Source: CADCVT01 sp036389485 (lineage in GTDB: Bacteria; Actinomycetota; Thermoleophilia; Solirubrobacterales; Solirubrobacteraceae). From it: a DNA stretch of 53,971 bases. This document shows, one piece after another, positions 1 to 8,232 of the stretch (positions within the stretch are counted from its first letter, which is position 1; every line of letters starts with the position of its first letter). The stretch spans positions 1 through 53,971 of the forward strand of contig DASVPR010000043.1 of assembly GCA_036389485.1 (NCBI GenBank). Direction: 5' to 3'. The position numbers and the translations under genes were made by a program. A model generated the notes under the pieces. It made no database searches and was not told the DNA's origin. It saw only the letters and a list, made by a program, of their open reading frames with translations.

Positions 1-30
1 CGTCGCCCGAGCGCACCCGCTCGGGCGACG
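1..30 (-). terminator. Hairpin terminator downstream of the osmolyte ABC operon
   Basis: Positions 1-13 and 18-30 are perfect inverted repeats (13 bp stem) around a 4-base loop. The hairpin lies 43 bases beyond the stop of the substrate-binding-protein gene at 73 on the minus strand, so it most likely ends that operon. There is no clear T-run, which is usual in very high-GC genomes. It could equally serve a gene converging from the left, outside the window. Confidence 0.7.
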
Positions 31-72
31 CGGCTGCCGCGTGGAGGAGTCGTACCTGCAGCGGCTCGATCG

Positions 73-1077
73 TCAGCTCCCCGTGAGCCCCGACTCCGAC
101 AGGTAGGCCGCGGCGACGTCCGCCGGGGTCTCCTTGTCGAGGTCGACGCGCGCGTTGAGCTCCTGCATCACCTCGTCCGTCAGGCCCTGCTGGACCTGCC
201 CGAGGACCTTCGGGAGGTCCGCGCCCGCCTTGGACGCGATCTCGTCACGCACGACGAACGTCGAGTTGTACGGCGGGAACATGCCCTTGTCGTCCTCGAG
301 CAGCACGAGGTTCTCGCGCTTGTTCTGCGGATCGGTGGTGAACACGATCGACACCACGTTGTCGCCGCGCTTCAGCACCTCGTGACGCAGGGCGATGTCC
401 ACGGGCGTGAACTTCTTGAACTTCAGCCCGTAGGTCTGCTGCAGGCCGAGCAGGCAGTCCGTCCGCTGGCGGCACTCAGGCGAGCCGTACAGCGTCAGGT
501 CCTTGTCCTTGCCCTTCAGGTCGCTGATCTTCTGCAGCCCGAGCCGCTTCGCGGTCTCCTGCGTCACGGCGACCTCGTTCGACGACGTGAACGGCGTCGG
601 CGGGAACGCCGTCAACCCGTCCTTGGCGAAGCACTTCTTCGTCTCGTCGAACGCGAGGGCCGGGTCCTTCGGGATGTCGTCGGTGGGGACGCCGCAGAGC
701 GACAGCAGCGCGGTGCCGGTGTACTCGGGGTAGCCGTCGATCTCGCCCTGCTTCAGGGCCTTCTGCGCGGTCTTCTCGTCGCCGAGGTCCAGCGACTTCT
801 TGACCTTGTAGCCCGCCGCCTCGAACGCCTGCGCGTAGATCTCGCCGAGCACCTTCTGCTCGGTGAAGTTCTTCGACCCGACGGTGATCGTGGTCTTCGC
901 GTTGGCGTCGTTGCGCTGGATCTGGTTGCCCGACGCCGAGGTCTCGGTGGTCTGGGCGGACGTGTCGCCGCTCGTCCCGCCGTCCTCGTCGTCGTCGCCG
1001 CAGGCGGCGAGCACGAGTGACAGCGAGATCATGCAGGCGAACAACGTGAGAAGCGCGAACAGCTTCCGGTGCTTCAT
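73..1077 (-). CDS. Glycine betaine/choline-type ABC transporter substrate-binding lipoprotein
   Basis: 334 aa. The N-terminus is a lipoprotein signal: KHRK, a hydrophobic segment, then lipobox L-A-A-C with Cys26 as the lipidated residue, followed by an acidic Asp/Gly/Ser/Thr linker to about residue 60. The mature part opens with a VGSKNFTEQ-like stretch followed by EYTGTAL, hallmarks of the OpuAC/ProX/OsmF solute-binding family that presents glycine betaine, choline or related osmolytes to the permeases. It sits outside the membrane, anchored by lipid. It is the last gene of a four-gene importer operon, and its ATG overlaps the preceding permease stop by 4 bases (1074-1077). The exact ligand cannot be read from the sequence. 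Confidence 0.93.
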   Translation of the reverse strand: MKHRKLFALLTLFACMISLSLVLAACGDDDEDGGTSGDTSAQTTETSASGNQIQRNDANAKTTITVGSKNFTEQKVLGEIYAQAFEAAGYKVKKSLDLGDEKTAQKALKQGEIDGYPEYTGTALLSLCGVPTDDIPKDPALAFDETKKCFAKDGLTAFPPTPFTSSNEVAVTQETAKRLGLQKISDLKGKDKDLTLYGSPECRQRTDCLLGLQQTYGLKFKKFTPVDIALRHEVLKRGDNVVSIVFTTDPQNKRENLVLLEDDKGMFPPYNSTFVVRDEIASKAGADLPKVLGQVQQGLTDEVMQELNARVDLDKETPADVAAAYLSESGLTGS

Positions 1078-1784
1078 GTCGGTACGGACCTCCTCCTAGA
1101 GGGCAGGGGATCGGCCAGGCGCTGGACCAGGCCGAAGCTCACTTCCGTCGCCACGGCGAGCGCGGCGACGACGATGGACGCGCCGAGCCGCCCGGCATCT
1201 CCGTACACGCCGAAGGCGAGGATCGGATCGCCGAGGGAGCTGACGCCGGCAAGCGGCGCGATCGTCGCGGTCGCGACGACGTTCACCGCAGAAGTCCTGA
1301 TGCCGCCCATCACGAGCGGGAGCGCGAGGGGCAGCTCGACGCGGCGCACGATCTGCGGGCCGGTCATGCCCATGCCGCGCGCGGCGTCGACGGCGTCGGG
1401 CTCCACCTGACGGACCCCGACGTACGAGTTGGCCAGGATCGGCGGGATCGCGAGCAGCGCGAGCGCGAGCGCGACGTTGGTGAAGCCGGTCCCCAGGAAC
1501 GCGAAGAAGATCGCGATCAGCGCGAGCGAGGGCACCGCACGGCCGATGTTCGCCACGCCGACGGCCAGGAACGTCCCGCGCTTGGTGTGCGCCAGCCAGA
1601 CCCCGAGCGGCACCGCGACGAGGATCCCCACCCCGAGCGCGACCGCGGACAGCGCGACGTGATCCCACAGCAGGCCGAGCAGCTGCGTGCCGCCGACCTC
1701 GCTGCCGCCCGCGCGCGACTCCTGCTTGGTGAAGATGAAGTCCAGCGCGTCGCCGAAGTCCGAGAGCACCGAGGCGAGCGTCAT
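1074..1784 (-). CDS. Osmolyte ABC transporter permease (OpuC-type), second permease
   Basis: 236 aa, with several hydrophobic segments from about residue 40 and a binding-protein-dependent transport inner-membrane domain. The cytoplasmic EAA-type loop reads DAARGMGMTGPQIVRRVELP, matching ProW/OpuCB/OpuCD permeases. Start is the ATG at 1784, which overlaps the upstream permease stop as ATGA (1781-1784). An upstream extension of the frame is only Arg-rich shadow sequence and was rejected. The short N-terminal part before the first membrane segment (LDFIFTKQESRAGG) is typical of this half of OpuC-type heterodimeric permeases. It works with the adjacent permease, ATPase and lipoprotein. Confidence 0.92.
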   Translation of the reverse strand: MTLASVLSDFGDALDFIFTKQESRAGGSEVGGTQLLGLLWDHVALSAVALGVGILVAVPLGVWLAHTKRGTFLAVGVANIGRAVPSLALIAIFFAFLGTGFTNVALALALLAIPPILANSYVGVRQVEPDAVDAARGMGMTGPQIVRRVELPLALPLVMGGIRTSAVNVVATATIAPLAGVSSLGDPILAFGVYGDAGRLGASIVVAALAVATEVSFGLVQRLADPLPSRRRSVPT

Positions 1785-2479
1785 GCGACACGGCTCCAGG
1801 GCGTCAGCGCGCGCTGGACGAGCAGGATGATCCCGTCGAGCACCGCCGCGAGCAGGACGCACAGCAGGCTGCCCATCACGACGTCGGACTTGAAGGCGAG
1901 GTCGTTCTGGATCACCTCGCCGAGGCCGCCCGCGTTGGCGAAGAACGCGAGCGCGGCCAACCCCACCGTCGTCGTCGTCGCGACCCGCAGCCCGGCGAGG
2001 ATGGCGGGCAGCGCGAGCGGGATCTCGACGCGCCACAGGAGCTGGCGCTGGGTCAGGCCCATCCCGCGGCCGGCGTCGCGCGCCTCCTCGGGGACGGAGT
2101 CGAGCCCGTCGATCATGTTGCGGAAGAGGATCAGGAGCGTGTAGGCGGTCAGCGCGATGAGCGCGGTGTCCTTCCCGCGCCCCGTCAGGGGCAGCAGGAG
2201 GAAGAACGCCGCCACGCTGGGGATCGTGTAGAGGATCCCGGTGACGTTGACGATCGGCCCGACGAGCCGGCGGCGGCGGTGCGCGATCAGCGCCAGGACC
2301 GCCGAGATCGCGAAGCCGATCCCGACGGCGACCAAGGTCAGGTAGACGTGCTCGCCGAGCGGCCCCCAGTAGCGGTCGAGGTGGTCGGCGATCCAGCCCG
2401 GGCAGAAGCCGTTCTCGATGACGCAGCCGGCGTCGCCGGTGCGATCGCGGATCTCGACGCCGGTCTGGGCGAGGATCAT
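1781..2479 (-). CDS. Osmolyte ABC transporter permease (OpuC-type), first permease
   Basis: 232 aa. The N-terminal region carries two Cys residues (GDAGCVIENGFCPGW) before the first membrane segment at about residue 45. It then has about five hydrophobic segments and the EAA-type loop EARDAGRGMGLTQRQLLWRV that docks on the ATPase. It is a paralogue of the next gene (1074-1784), and the two together form the membrane channel. ATG at 2479 overlaps the ATPase stop as ATGA (2476-2479), so translation of the importer genes is coupled throughout. Confidence 0.92.
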   Translation of the reverse strand: MILAQTGVEIRDRTGDAGCVIENGFCPGWIADHLDRYWGPLGEHVYLTLVAVGIGFAISAVLALIAHRRRRLVGPIVNVTGILYTIPSVAAFFLLLPLTGRGKDTALIALTAYTLLILFRNMIDGLDSVPEEARDAGRGMGLTQRQLLWRVEIPLALPAILAGLRVATTTTVGLAALAFFANAGGLGEVIQNDLAFKSDVVMGSLLCVLLAAVLDGIILLVQRALTPWSRVA

Positions 2480-3456
2480 GGGGCGGAGGGTGCGGCCGCC
2501 TCGCGGCGCAGCTTCGCGTGGACGGACTCGACGGTCAGGCAGCCGACGACGTGGCCGTCGCGGTCGGCGACCGGCAGGCGGCCCTCCGGCTCCTGCAGCA
2601 GCGCGGCCAGGGCGTCGCGGAGCGAGAGCGCGGGGGAGAGCGGGTGGTCGGAGGCCAGGCCGCCCGCCGGCTCCAGCTCGGCGTCGGCCACCCGCAGCAG
2701 CGACAGGCGCTTGAGCGCGCGATCCGCGCCGACGAACTCCTCGACGAACGGGTCGGCGGGGTGCAGCAGCAGCTCGCCGGGCGTCGCGTACTGGGCCAGC
2801 GCGCCGCCCTCGCGCAGGATCGCGATCCGGTCGCCGAGCCGGATCGCCTCGTCGATGTCGTGGGTGACGAACACGATCGTGGTCGAGACCCGCTGCTTCA
2901 GGCGCTCGAACTCGCCCTGCAGCCGGTCGCGCGTGATCGGGTCGAGCGCGCCGAACGGCTCGTCCATCAGCATCAGCGGCGGGTCGGCGGCGAGCGCCCG
3001 CGCGACCCCGACCCGCTGGCGCTGCCCGCCCGACAGCGAGGCCGGGTAGCGGTCGCGCAGCTCGGGCGAGAGGCCGACGAGCTCGAGCAGCTCGCGCGAG
3101 CGCGCCTCGATGCGGTCGCGCTTCCACCCGAGCAGCTCGGGCACGGTGCCGATGTTCTGCGCGACGGTCCGGTGCGGGAAGAGCCCGACGTGCTGGATGA
3201 CGTAGCCGATGTGACGGCGCAGCGCGGCGGGATCGGAGTCGCGGACGCTGCGGCCGTCGATCCGGATGTCGCCCGAGGTCATGTCGACCATGCGGTTGAC
3301 CATGCGCATGGCGGTCGTCTTGCCGCTGCCGGACGGGCCGACGAGGATGCACGTCTCGCCCGGCTCGACGTGCAGCGACAGCTCGTCGACCGCGACGACG
3401 TCCGCGCCCGGATAGCGCTTCGTGACCTTGTCGAACTCGAGTTCTGCCGCCGGCAC
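2476..3456 (-). CDS. Osmolyte ABC transporter ATP-binding protein (ProV/OpuCA type)
   Basis: 326 aa. Walker A GPSGSGKT lies at residues 40-47, the ABC signature LSGGQRQR near 141-148, Walker B LMLMDEP at 161-167, and the switch histidine in FVTHD. After the nucleotide-binding domain, a C-terminal region from about residue 245 contains one CBS-like stretch (LPVADRDGHVVGCLTVES), the regulatory module of betaine importers that senses ionic strength or cyclic di-AMP in relatives. Start is GTG at 3456. It is the first gene of the importer operon, only 15 bases after the receiver gene 3472-3882. Confidence 0.94.
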   Translation of the reverse strand: MPAAELEFDKVTKRYPGADVVAVDELSLHVEPGETCILVGPSGSGKTTAMRMVNRMVDMTSGDIRIDGRSVRDSDPAALRRHIGYVIQHVGLFPHRTVAQNIGTVPELLGWKRDRIEARSRELLELVGLSPELRDRYPASLSGGQRQRVGVARALAADPPLMLMDEPFGALDPITRDRLQGEFERLKQRVSTTIVFVTHDIDEAIRLGDRIAILREGGALAQYATPGELLLHPADPFVEEFVGADRALKRLSLLRVADAELEPAGGLASDHPLSPALSLRDALAALLQEPEGRLPVADRDGHVVGCLTVESVHAKLRREAAAPSAP

Positions 3457-3471
3457 GGTTGCCTTGCAACC

Positions 3472-3882
3472 CTACGGGAGCTCGACGCGTTCCAGCCACC
3501 AGTGCCGCACGGCGCCGATCAGGTCGATGTACTCGGGCAGCTCGAGCGGCTTGCGCAGGAACGCGTTGGCGCCGAGGTCGTAGGCGCGCCGGACGTCGGC
3601 CGGCGCGCGGGACGTCGTCAGGATCACGACCGGCGTGCGGCGGACGTGCTCGCTGGCGTGCCCGCGGATCGCCTGCAGCACGTCGAAGCCGGACATGCCC
3701 GGCAGCTTGAGGTCGAGGAGGATGAGCCGCGGCGGCCGGTCGGCGCGGCTGTCGATGAGCGCGACCGCCTCCTCGCCGTCGCGCGCCACCGCGAGCAGGT
3801 CGTCGTCGTCGAACGCCATCCGCGTGAACTCCACGTGGACGTCGGCGTCCTCGACCAGCAGGACGTCCCCGGGCGCGGTCAC
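3472..3882 (-). CDS. Stand-alone response-regulator receiver protein
   Basis: 136 aa, a single REC domain with no output domain. Visible are the acidic pair E11-D12, the phospho-acceptor Asp57 in LLDLKLPG, the Thr/Ser switch (ILTTSRA) and Lys111 in FLRKP. The overall type resembles Rcp1-like receivers that pair with phytochrome-class histidine kinases. Start is GTG at 3882, overlapping the kinase stop as GTGA (3879-3882), so it is almost certainly the kinase's cognate receiver. It probably works by protein-protein interaction or phosphotransfer, since no DNA-binding part exists. Confidence 0.93.
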   Translation of the reverse strand: MTAPGDVLLVEDADVHVEFTRMAFDDDDLLAVARDGEEAVALIDSRADRPPRLILLDLKLPGMSGFDVLQAIRGHASEHVRRTPVVILTTSRAPADVRRAYDLGANAFLRKPLELPEYIDLIGAVRHWWLERVELP

Positions 3883-5687
3883 CGCGCGGCCACCGTCTCA
3901 CCCTCGGGCTGCGCCGCCGGCTGCATCGCGGTGTGGGGCAGCGTGATCACGAAGGTGGAGCCCTCGCCGAGCGCGGACTCGACGCGAATCGTTCCCTCGG
4001 CGTTCTCGACGATGCGCTTGACGAGCGCGAGCCCGAGCCCGGTCCCCTCGAAGCGCTCGTCGCCGTGGAGCCGCCGGAACATCCCGAAGATCTTGTCGTG
4101 GTCCTTGGGGTCGATGCCGATCCCGTTGTCGCGGATCGAGATCTCCCAGCCCTCGGGCACCCGCCGCGCTTCGCCGTGGACCTCGGGCGGCGCGTCGCCG
4201 CGGTACTTGATCCCGTTGCCGATGAGGTTGGCGAAGAGCTGGGTCATCTGGCCCGCGTCGGCCGAGACGGTCGGCAGCTCGCCGCGGGTGACGGTCGCGC
4301 CGCTGTCCTCGATCGTGGCCTGCAGCTGCTCCAGCGCGGCGTCCCACACGCGGTTCAGCGAGACGGGCTCGGGCGCGCGGTCGTTGCGGCCGGCGCGGGA
4401 GTAGGTGAGGAGGTCGTCGATCAGGGTGGACATCTGCCGGGTGCCGCGGACCGCGTATTCGACGTACTCCTTGGCGCGACCTCTCAGTTCATCGCCGTGC
4501 CGCAGCTGGAGGAGCTGCAGGAAGCCGTTGACGGTGCGCAGCGGCTGCTGGAGGTCGTGGGAGGCGAGGAACGCGAAGCGCTCGAGCTCCTCGTTCGAGC
4601 GGGCGAGCTCCGCCTGGCTGGCCTGCAGGTCGGCCGTCATCTGGTCGGCGATCAGGAGCGCGCGCCGCTGGGCGCTGCGCGCCAGCGTGACCGCGGCGGA
4701 CGCGAGCAGCGCCACGACGAGGCCGAGCACCGCGATGAGCCACGGCATCGCCCGCTCGCTGCCGCCCACGAGGTCCTCGTCGGTGTGGTAGTAGATCCGC
4801 CACTGTCGGCCGGCGATCTCCGTGCTGAGGATCCGGCTCTCGTCGGGGTCCGACTTCGGGGCCTGGGCGCCGTTGCGCAGGTCGAACGCCTCGTCGCCGG
4901 GCCGCAGGCGGCTCGGGACGGTGCCGACCGCGCCGACGTCGTAGATCTCGAGGTCGACGCCGGGGCCGATCTGGATCGCGCTGCGGATCAGGTCGGGCAG
5001 GCGGATCGCGACGAACGCGACGCCGCGGAACAGCTGGATGCGCGAGTCGGAGTCGGGATGCTGGTCGAGCCCGGCGTAGCGGGGCAGCATGATCAGCAGG
5101 CCCTCCTGGTCCGTCGTCTCGGTGACCAGCCGCACCGGGGCGGTCGCGACGGGGCGGGCGCCGTCGCGCGCGAGGCCCACCGCCGTGCGGCGCGACGCCT
5201 CCGACATGAGGTCGAGGCCGTACGCCGTGCGGTTCGGCCCGACAGGGTGCAGGTAGGTGACGGCGACCGTCCCCGGCCGCTCCGCGTTGGGGCGGATGAC
5301 GAAATCGGGATAGCCGAGGCCGGCCGCCTTGGCGTCGCGGTCGACCTCGCGGATGAAGCGCTCGCGCCCGACGTCGGGGACGAGGTCGGCGTAGCCCAGC
5401 GCCAGGACGCCCGGGTAGCGCTCGCTCACCTCCTGCGTGCCCAGGAACGTCTCGTACTCGCTGTGGTCGAGCTCGCGCGAGCCGGCGAACGCGCCGCGGA
5501 CGCCGAAGAGCTTCTCGGTGTACGTCTCGATGCGGCGGTCGATCGCGCCGACGACCGCGCGGGCGCGCTCGTCGAGCAGCTGATCCTCGCGGCGGTCCAC
5601 CTGCCGTGCGGTGAACGCCGCCGCGATGATCGTGACGAGGGTGAGGCCGAGGAAGACGGCCAGGCCGAAGGTGGAGGGGCGCCTCAC
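3879..5687 (-). CDS. CHASE-domain membrane sensor histidine kinase
   Basis: 602 aa. Membrane segment 1 is at about 8-28, followed by an extracytoplasmic CHASE sensor domain (about 45-245; YPGVLALGYADLV and the conserved TYLHPVGPNRTAYGLDL region). Membrane segment 2 is at about 314-336, then a short coiled linker (LQASQAELARSNEELERF). The HisKA box has phospho-acceptor His377 (SHDLQQP), and the HATPase has an N-box (NLIGNGIKYRG) and the GTGLGLALVKRIVE lid region. The kinase core resembles the phytochrome/Cph1 class. Start is GTG at 5687. It lies directly before its receiver and the osmolyte importer on one strand, so it may respond to a small extracellular ligand or osmotic state; the ligand is unknown. 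Confidence 0.93.
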   Translation of the reverse strand: MRRPSTFGLAVFLGLTLVTIIAAAFTARQVDRREDQLLDERARAVVGAIDRRIETYTEKLFGVRGAFAGSRELDHSEYETFLGTQEVSERYPGVLALGYADLVPDVGRERFIREVDRDAKAAGLGYPDFVIRPNAERPGTVAVTYLHPVGPNRTAYGLDLMSEASRRTAVGLARDGARPVATAPVRLVTETTDQEGLLIMLPRYAGLDQHPDSDSRIQLFRGVAFVAIRLPDLIRSAIQIGPGVDLEIYDVGAVGTVPSRLRPGDEAFDLRNGAQAPKSDPDESRILSTEIAGRQWRIYYHTDEDLVGGSERAMPWLIAVLGLVVALLASAAVTLARSAQRRALLIADQMTADLQASQAELARSNEELERFAFLASHDLQQPLRTVNGFLQLLQLRHGDELRGRAKEYVEYAVRGTRQMSTLIDDLLTYSRAGRNDRAPEPVSLNRVWDAALEQLQATIEDSGATVTRGELPTVSADAGQMTQLFANLIGNGIKYRGDAPPEVHGEARRVPEGWEISIRDNGIGIDPKDHDKIFGMFRRLHGDERFEGTGLGLALVKRIVENAEGTIRVESALGEGSTFVITLPHTAMQPAAQPEGETVAAR

Positions 5688-5697
5688 CCCGTCTAAG

Positions 5698-6732
5698 CTA
5701 ACCGGCCCGCACGACCGCCGTCCGTCGGATCGGCGCGCCGCCGGCCGGTGTGACGCTCAGCGCGATCCGGACGCCCCCGGCCCGGCGGATCGCGCGGCGG
5801 GCCTTCGCGCCGAAGCGCAGGGTGACCGTCCTGCGGGCGCCGGGCTTCGCGCTGAAGCGCGTGCGGGCCAGCGGCTTCGCGGCCGCCGCGGCGCGAGCCC
5901 TCCTCGCGAGCGGCGTTGCGACGGCGACGCCCTTGCAGCCGGCCGGGCACAGGACGGCCACGGTGGCCGAGGCGGCCGAGGGCGCGAGCTTGGCGCTGCC
6001 CGGCAGCGGGATGAACAGGTCGTCGTCGTCGCTCTCGGGCGGCTTGCCCGGCAGCTCCGGGAGGTCGGACTCGTCGATCTCCGGCACGGTCGGGTCGAGC
6101 GGCGGGGGCATCTGCTCCTGCTGCTCGCCCGGCGGCGCCGGCTTGACCTCCGGCTCGCCGGACTCGGCGTGGAACGTGCGGACGAACGTGACCGTCGCCT
6201 TCCACTTCAGCGTGCACGAGTCGGTCGAGTCGCCGTAGCCGGGGCAGCTCGTGCCGGTCACGGTCTTGTCCAGCAGCTGGATGATCTTGCCCATGCCGAT
6301 CGCCTCGTGCGGCATCTCGAAGAACGTGTCGTAGGCGTTCGTGCGGCCGAAGAGGCCGGAGCCGAGGAAGAGGCCCTGGGTGCTGCCCTTCAGCGTGCCG
6401 GAGCAGGCGTCGAGCTTGACGCCCGCGCCGTCCATGACCCGGATGTAGATGCCCTCCGACGCGGCGCCCTCGGGCGTCGGGATCGTCAGCGTGTACGACG
6501 CGTTCTTGACCGTGCCGTTCGCGGAGCCGATCGAGGCCGTGTTGAACTGGTTGTCGAAGAAGGTGACGGTCGGGATCGTGGCCTTCCACGACCACTCCGC
6601 CGCGGCGTCCTGCGTCCAGTCGCCGAGCGGGCCGGGGTCGGCGTCGTGCCGCGTGGCATGGCGAGCAACCGTGCCGTGCCGCCGCCGGGATGGCGTCGGG
6701 GGTTCCCCAATGGACCCCCGAGCTTCTGTGAC
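5698..6732 (-). CDS. Secreted-type protein ORF with no usable start codon
   Basis: The frame encodes about 345 residues of protein-like sequence: a beta-rich N-terminal part with Cys pairs (about 40-200), a Pro/Glu/Asp linker (about 200-255), and an Ala/Arg-rich C-terminal tail of the type that ends many extracellular proteins in this lineage. Between the upstream gatD stop (6741) and the first in-frame ATG at 6435 I read every codon and found no ATG, GTG or TTG. Starting at 6435 would remove about 100 residues that look like part of the fold. There is also no signal peptide. It may be 5'-damaged by a deletion or frameshift, or use a rare start. No family recognised. Confidence 0.55.
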   Translation of the reverse strand, partial: VTEARGSIGEPPTPSRRRHGTVARHATRHDADPGPLGDWTQDAAAEWSWKATIPTVTFFDNQFNTASIGSANGTVKNASYTLTIPTPEGAASEGIYIRVMDGAGVKLDACSGTLKGSTQGLFLGSGLFGRTNAYDTFFEMPHEAIGMGKIIQLLDKTVTGTSCPGYGDSTDSCTLKWKATVTFVRTFHAESGEPEVKPAPPGEQQEQMPPPLDPTVPEIDESDLPELPGKPPESDDDDLFIPLPGSAKLAPSAASATVAVLCPAGCKGVAVATPLARRARAAAAAKPLARTRFSAKPGARRTVTLRFGAKARRAIRRAGGVRIALSVTPAGGAPIRRTAVVRAG

Positions 6733-6740
6733 GCCCGTCC

Positions 6741-7487
6741 CTAAGCGACGCCGGCGGCCCGGCGGGCGCTGGCGTGCGCGGCGTCCTCCAAGCGGTCGTC
6801 GAGCGGTGCGAGGGCGGTGGTCGCCGTCGCGGTGGCGCGCGCGATCAGCCAGTCGGCGAACCACGCGTTCTTGGGCAGCAGCGGGCCGTGGAGGTACGTG
6901 CCGATGACGCTGCCTCTGCGCACCCCCTCGTGGCCGGTGTGGCCGTCGTTCCCGTGACCCTTGACGACGCGGCCGAGCGGCCGCTCGTGCGGGCCGAGGT
7001 GGGTGCGGCCGCCGTGGTTCTCGAAGCCGGCGAGGAGCCGCGTGGTGCCGTCGCCGTCGAGGTCGACCTCGATCGCCACGTTGCCGATGAGCCGCTCGCC
7101 GCCCTCGGCCCGGACCGTGTGCAGGTCGACGAGCCCGATCCCGGGGATCCGCTCGTCGCCCAGCTCGTACGAGTGGCCGAGCAGCTGGTAGCCGCCGCAG
7201 ACGCCGAGGATCAGGGCGCCGCGGGCCGCCGCGGCGTGGAGGGCGTCCTTCTTCGTCTCGACGAGGTCGTGGGCGCAGAGCTGCTGGTCGCGGTCCTGGC
7301 CGCCGCCGAGGTAGAACAGGTCGTGCGCGTCGGGGTCGATCGCCTCGCCGAGGCCGGCGGCGGTGACCTCGAACCCGATTCCGCGCCACGCGCACCGCCG
7401 CTCGAGCAGCAGGAGGTTGCCGCGGTCGGCGTAGATGTTCATCAGGTCGGGGTACAGCGCGCAGACGCGCAGGACGGCGTCAGACAC
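6741..7487 (-). CDS. gatD: Lipid II isoglutaminyl synthase, glutaminase subunit GatD
   Basis: 248 aa, class I glutamine amidotransferase of the CobB/CobQ-like group. Nucleophile Cys97 lies in GVCGGYQLLG and the catalytic His200 in GTYLHGPLLPKN, with the upstream YLGGGQDRDQQL loop conserved in GatD. With MurT it releases ammonia from glutamine to amidate the D-Glu of the lipid II stem peptide, in the cytoplasm at the membrane. Start is GTG at 7487, overlapping the end of the methyltransferase gene by 8 bases. murT is two genes upstream in the same coupled operon. Confidence 0.95.
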   Translation of the reverse strand: MSDAVLRVCALYPDLMNIYADRGNLLLLERRCAWRGIGFEVTAAGLGEAIDPDAHDLFYLGGGQDRDQQLCAHDLVETKKDALHAAAARGALILGVCGGYQLLGHSYELGDERIPGIGLVDLHTVRAEGGERLIGNVAIEVDLDGDGTTRLLAGFENHGGRTHLGPHERPLGRVVKGHGNDGHTGHEGVRRGSVIGTYLHGPLLPKNAWFADWLIARATATATTALAPLDDRLEDAAHASARRAAGVA

Positions 7488-8232
7488 GGAGGATCGCCAC
7501 CTCGCTGCCGACGTGGTCCTCCGTCGCGTCGATCGCGCGCGCCGGCTCGGGCATGAAGCCGAGCGCGGCGGCCTCGGCGTTCAGGCGCTCGGTCGTGACG
7601 CGGTCGAGCCGGATGCGGTTCGCCTCGACCGTGCGCGTGCCGGCGTGGTCGACGCGCTCGCGCATGCGCTCCAGGACGAAGCCTTCGCCGTCGGTGCGGA
7701 TGGCCGTCGGGCGGCTGGAGTACACGACGCCGTCCACGTCGCGCATGTCGGGCGCGACGACGACGTCGCCCTCCTCGAAGTCGTCGAGCGTGTTGGCCAG
7801 GGCGGCGGCGAGCAGGCCGCCGGGCTCGAGGTGGCGGCGCGCGCAGCGCAGGAACCGCTCGCGCTCGCGGGGGCCGCCGAGGAGCTGGACGGTCTGCATC
7901 GGGGCGAGGATCAGCGCGAAGCGGGCGTCGAGGGCGAACGCGCGGGCGTCGGCGACGTGGGTCGGGATCCCGGGTGCGCGCTCGTTGAGGGCCGCGAGGA
8001 GCTGCGCGTCGACGTCGAGCGCGTGGACGTCGAAGCCGTGCGCGTGGAGGTCGCGCGCGACCCGGCCGGTCCCCGCGCCGACGTCGAGGACAGGGCCGCC
8101 GGCGCGCGCCGCCAGCTCCCTCCACAGGGGGAGGTCCGCCGCGTAGGAGCCGCACTCGACGTCGTGCCACACGACGGCCGGCGCCTCCTCCGCGCCCCGA
8201 GCGGGGCCGCTCCGCGCGCCGCTCACTCCCAT
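7480..8232 (-). CDS. Class I SAM-dependent methyltransferase between murT and gatD
   Basis: 250 aa if started at ATG 8232; a GTG at 8226 would give the 4-base GTGA overlap seen elsewhere in this operon. The SAM-binding motif I is VLDVGAGTGRVARDL with the acidic motif II loop (HALDVD) and motif III around FALILAPMQTVQLL. No substrate-specific region is recognisable. It sits between murT and gatD, overlapping both, so it is probably co-translated with the two subunits of one enzyme. Whether it acts on a cell-wall precursor, lipid or an unrelated substrate is unknown. Confidence 0.88.
   Translation of the reverse strand: MGVSGARSGPARGAEEAPAVVWHDVECGSYAADLPLWRELAARAGGPVLDVGAGTGRVARDLHAHGFDVHALDVDAQLLAALNERAPGIPTHVADARAFALDARFALILAPMQTVQLLGGPRERERFLRCARRHLEPGGLLAAALANTLDDFEEGDVVVAPDMRDVDGVVYSSRPTAIRTDGEGFVLERMRERVDHAGTRTVEANRIRLDRVTTERLNAEAAALGFMPEPARAIDATEDHVGSEVAILRV

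Noticed and set aside
2518..5696. Long plus-strand open frames antisense to the ATPase, receiver and histidine kinase genes
   Set aside because: Composition is Arg/Val/Asp/Glu-rich without domain motifs; the minus-strand frames carry clear ABC, REC and kinase signatures. Typical antisense shadow of very high GC.
6697..6720. Hairpin before the start-less ORF considered as a riboswitch (cyclic di-AMP or GEMM type)
   Set aside because: Only a 7-bp stem and 10-base loop can be shown; none of the conserved core elements of those classes could be placed.
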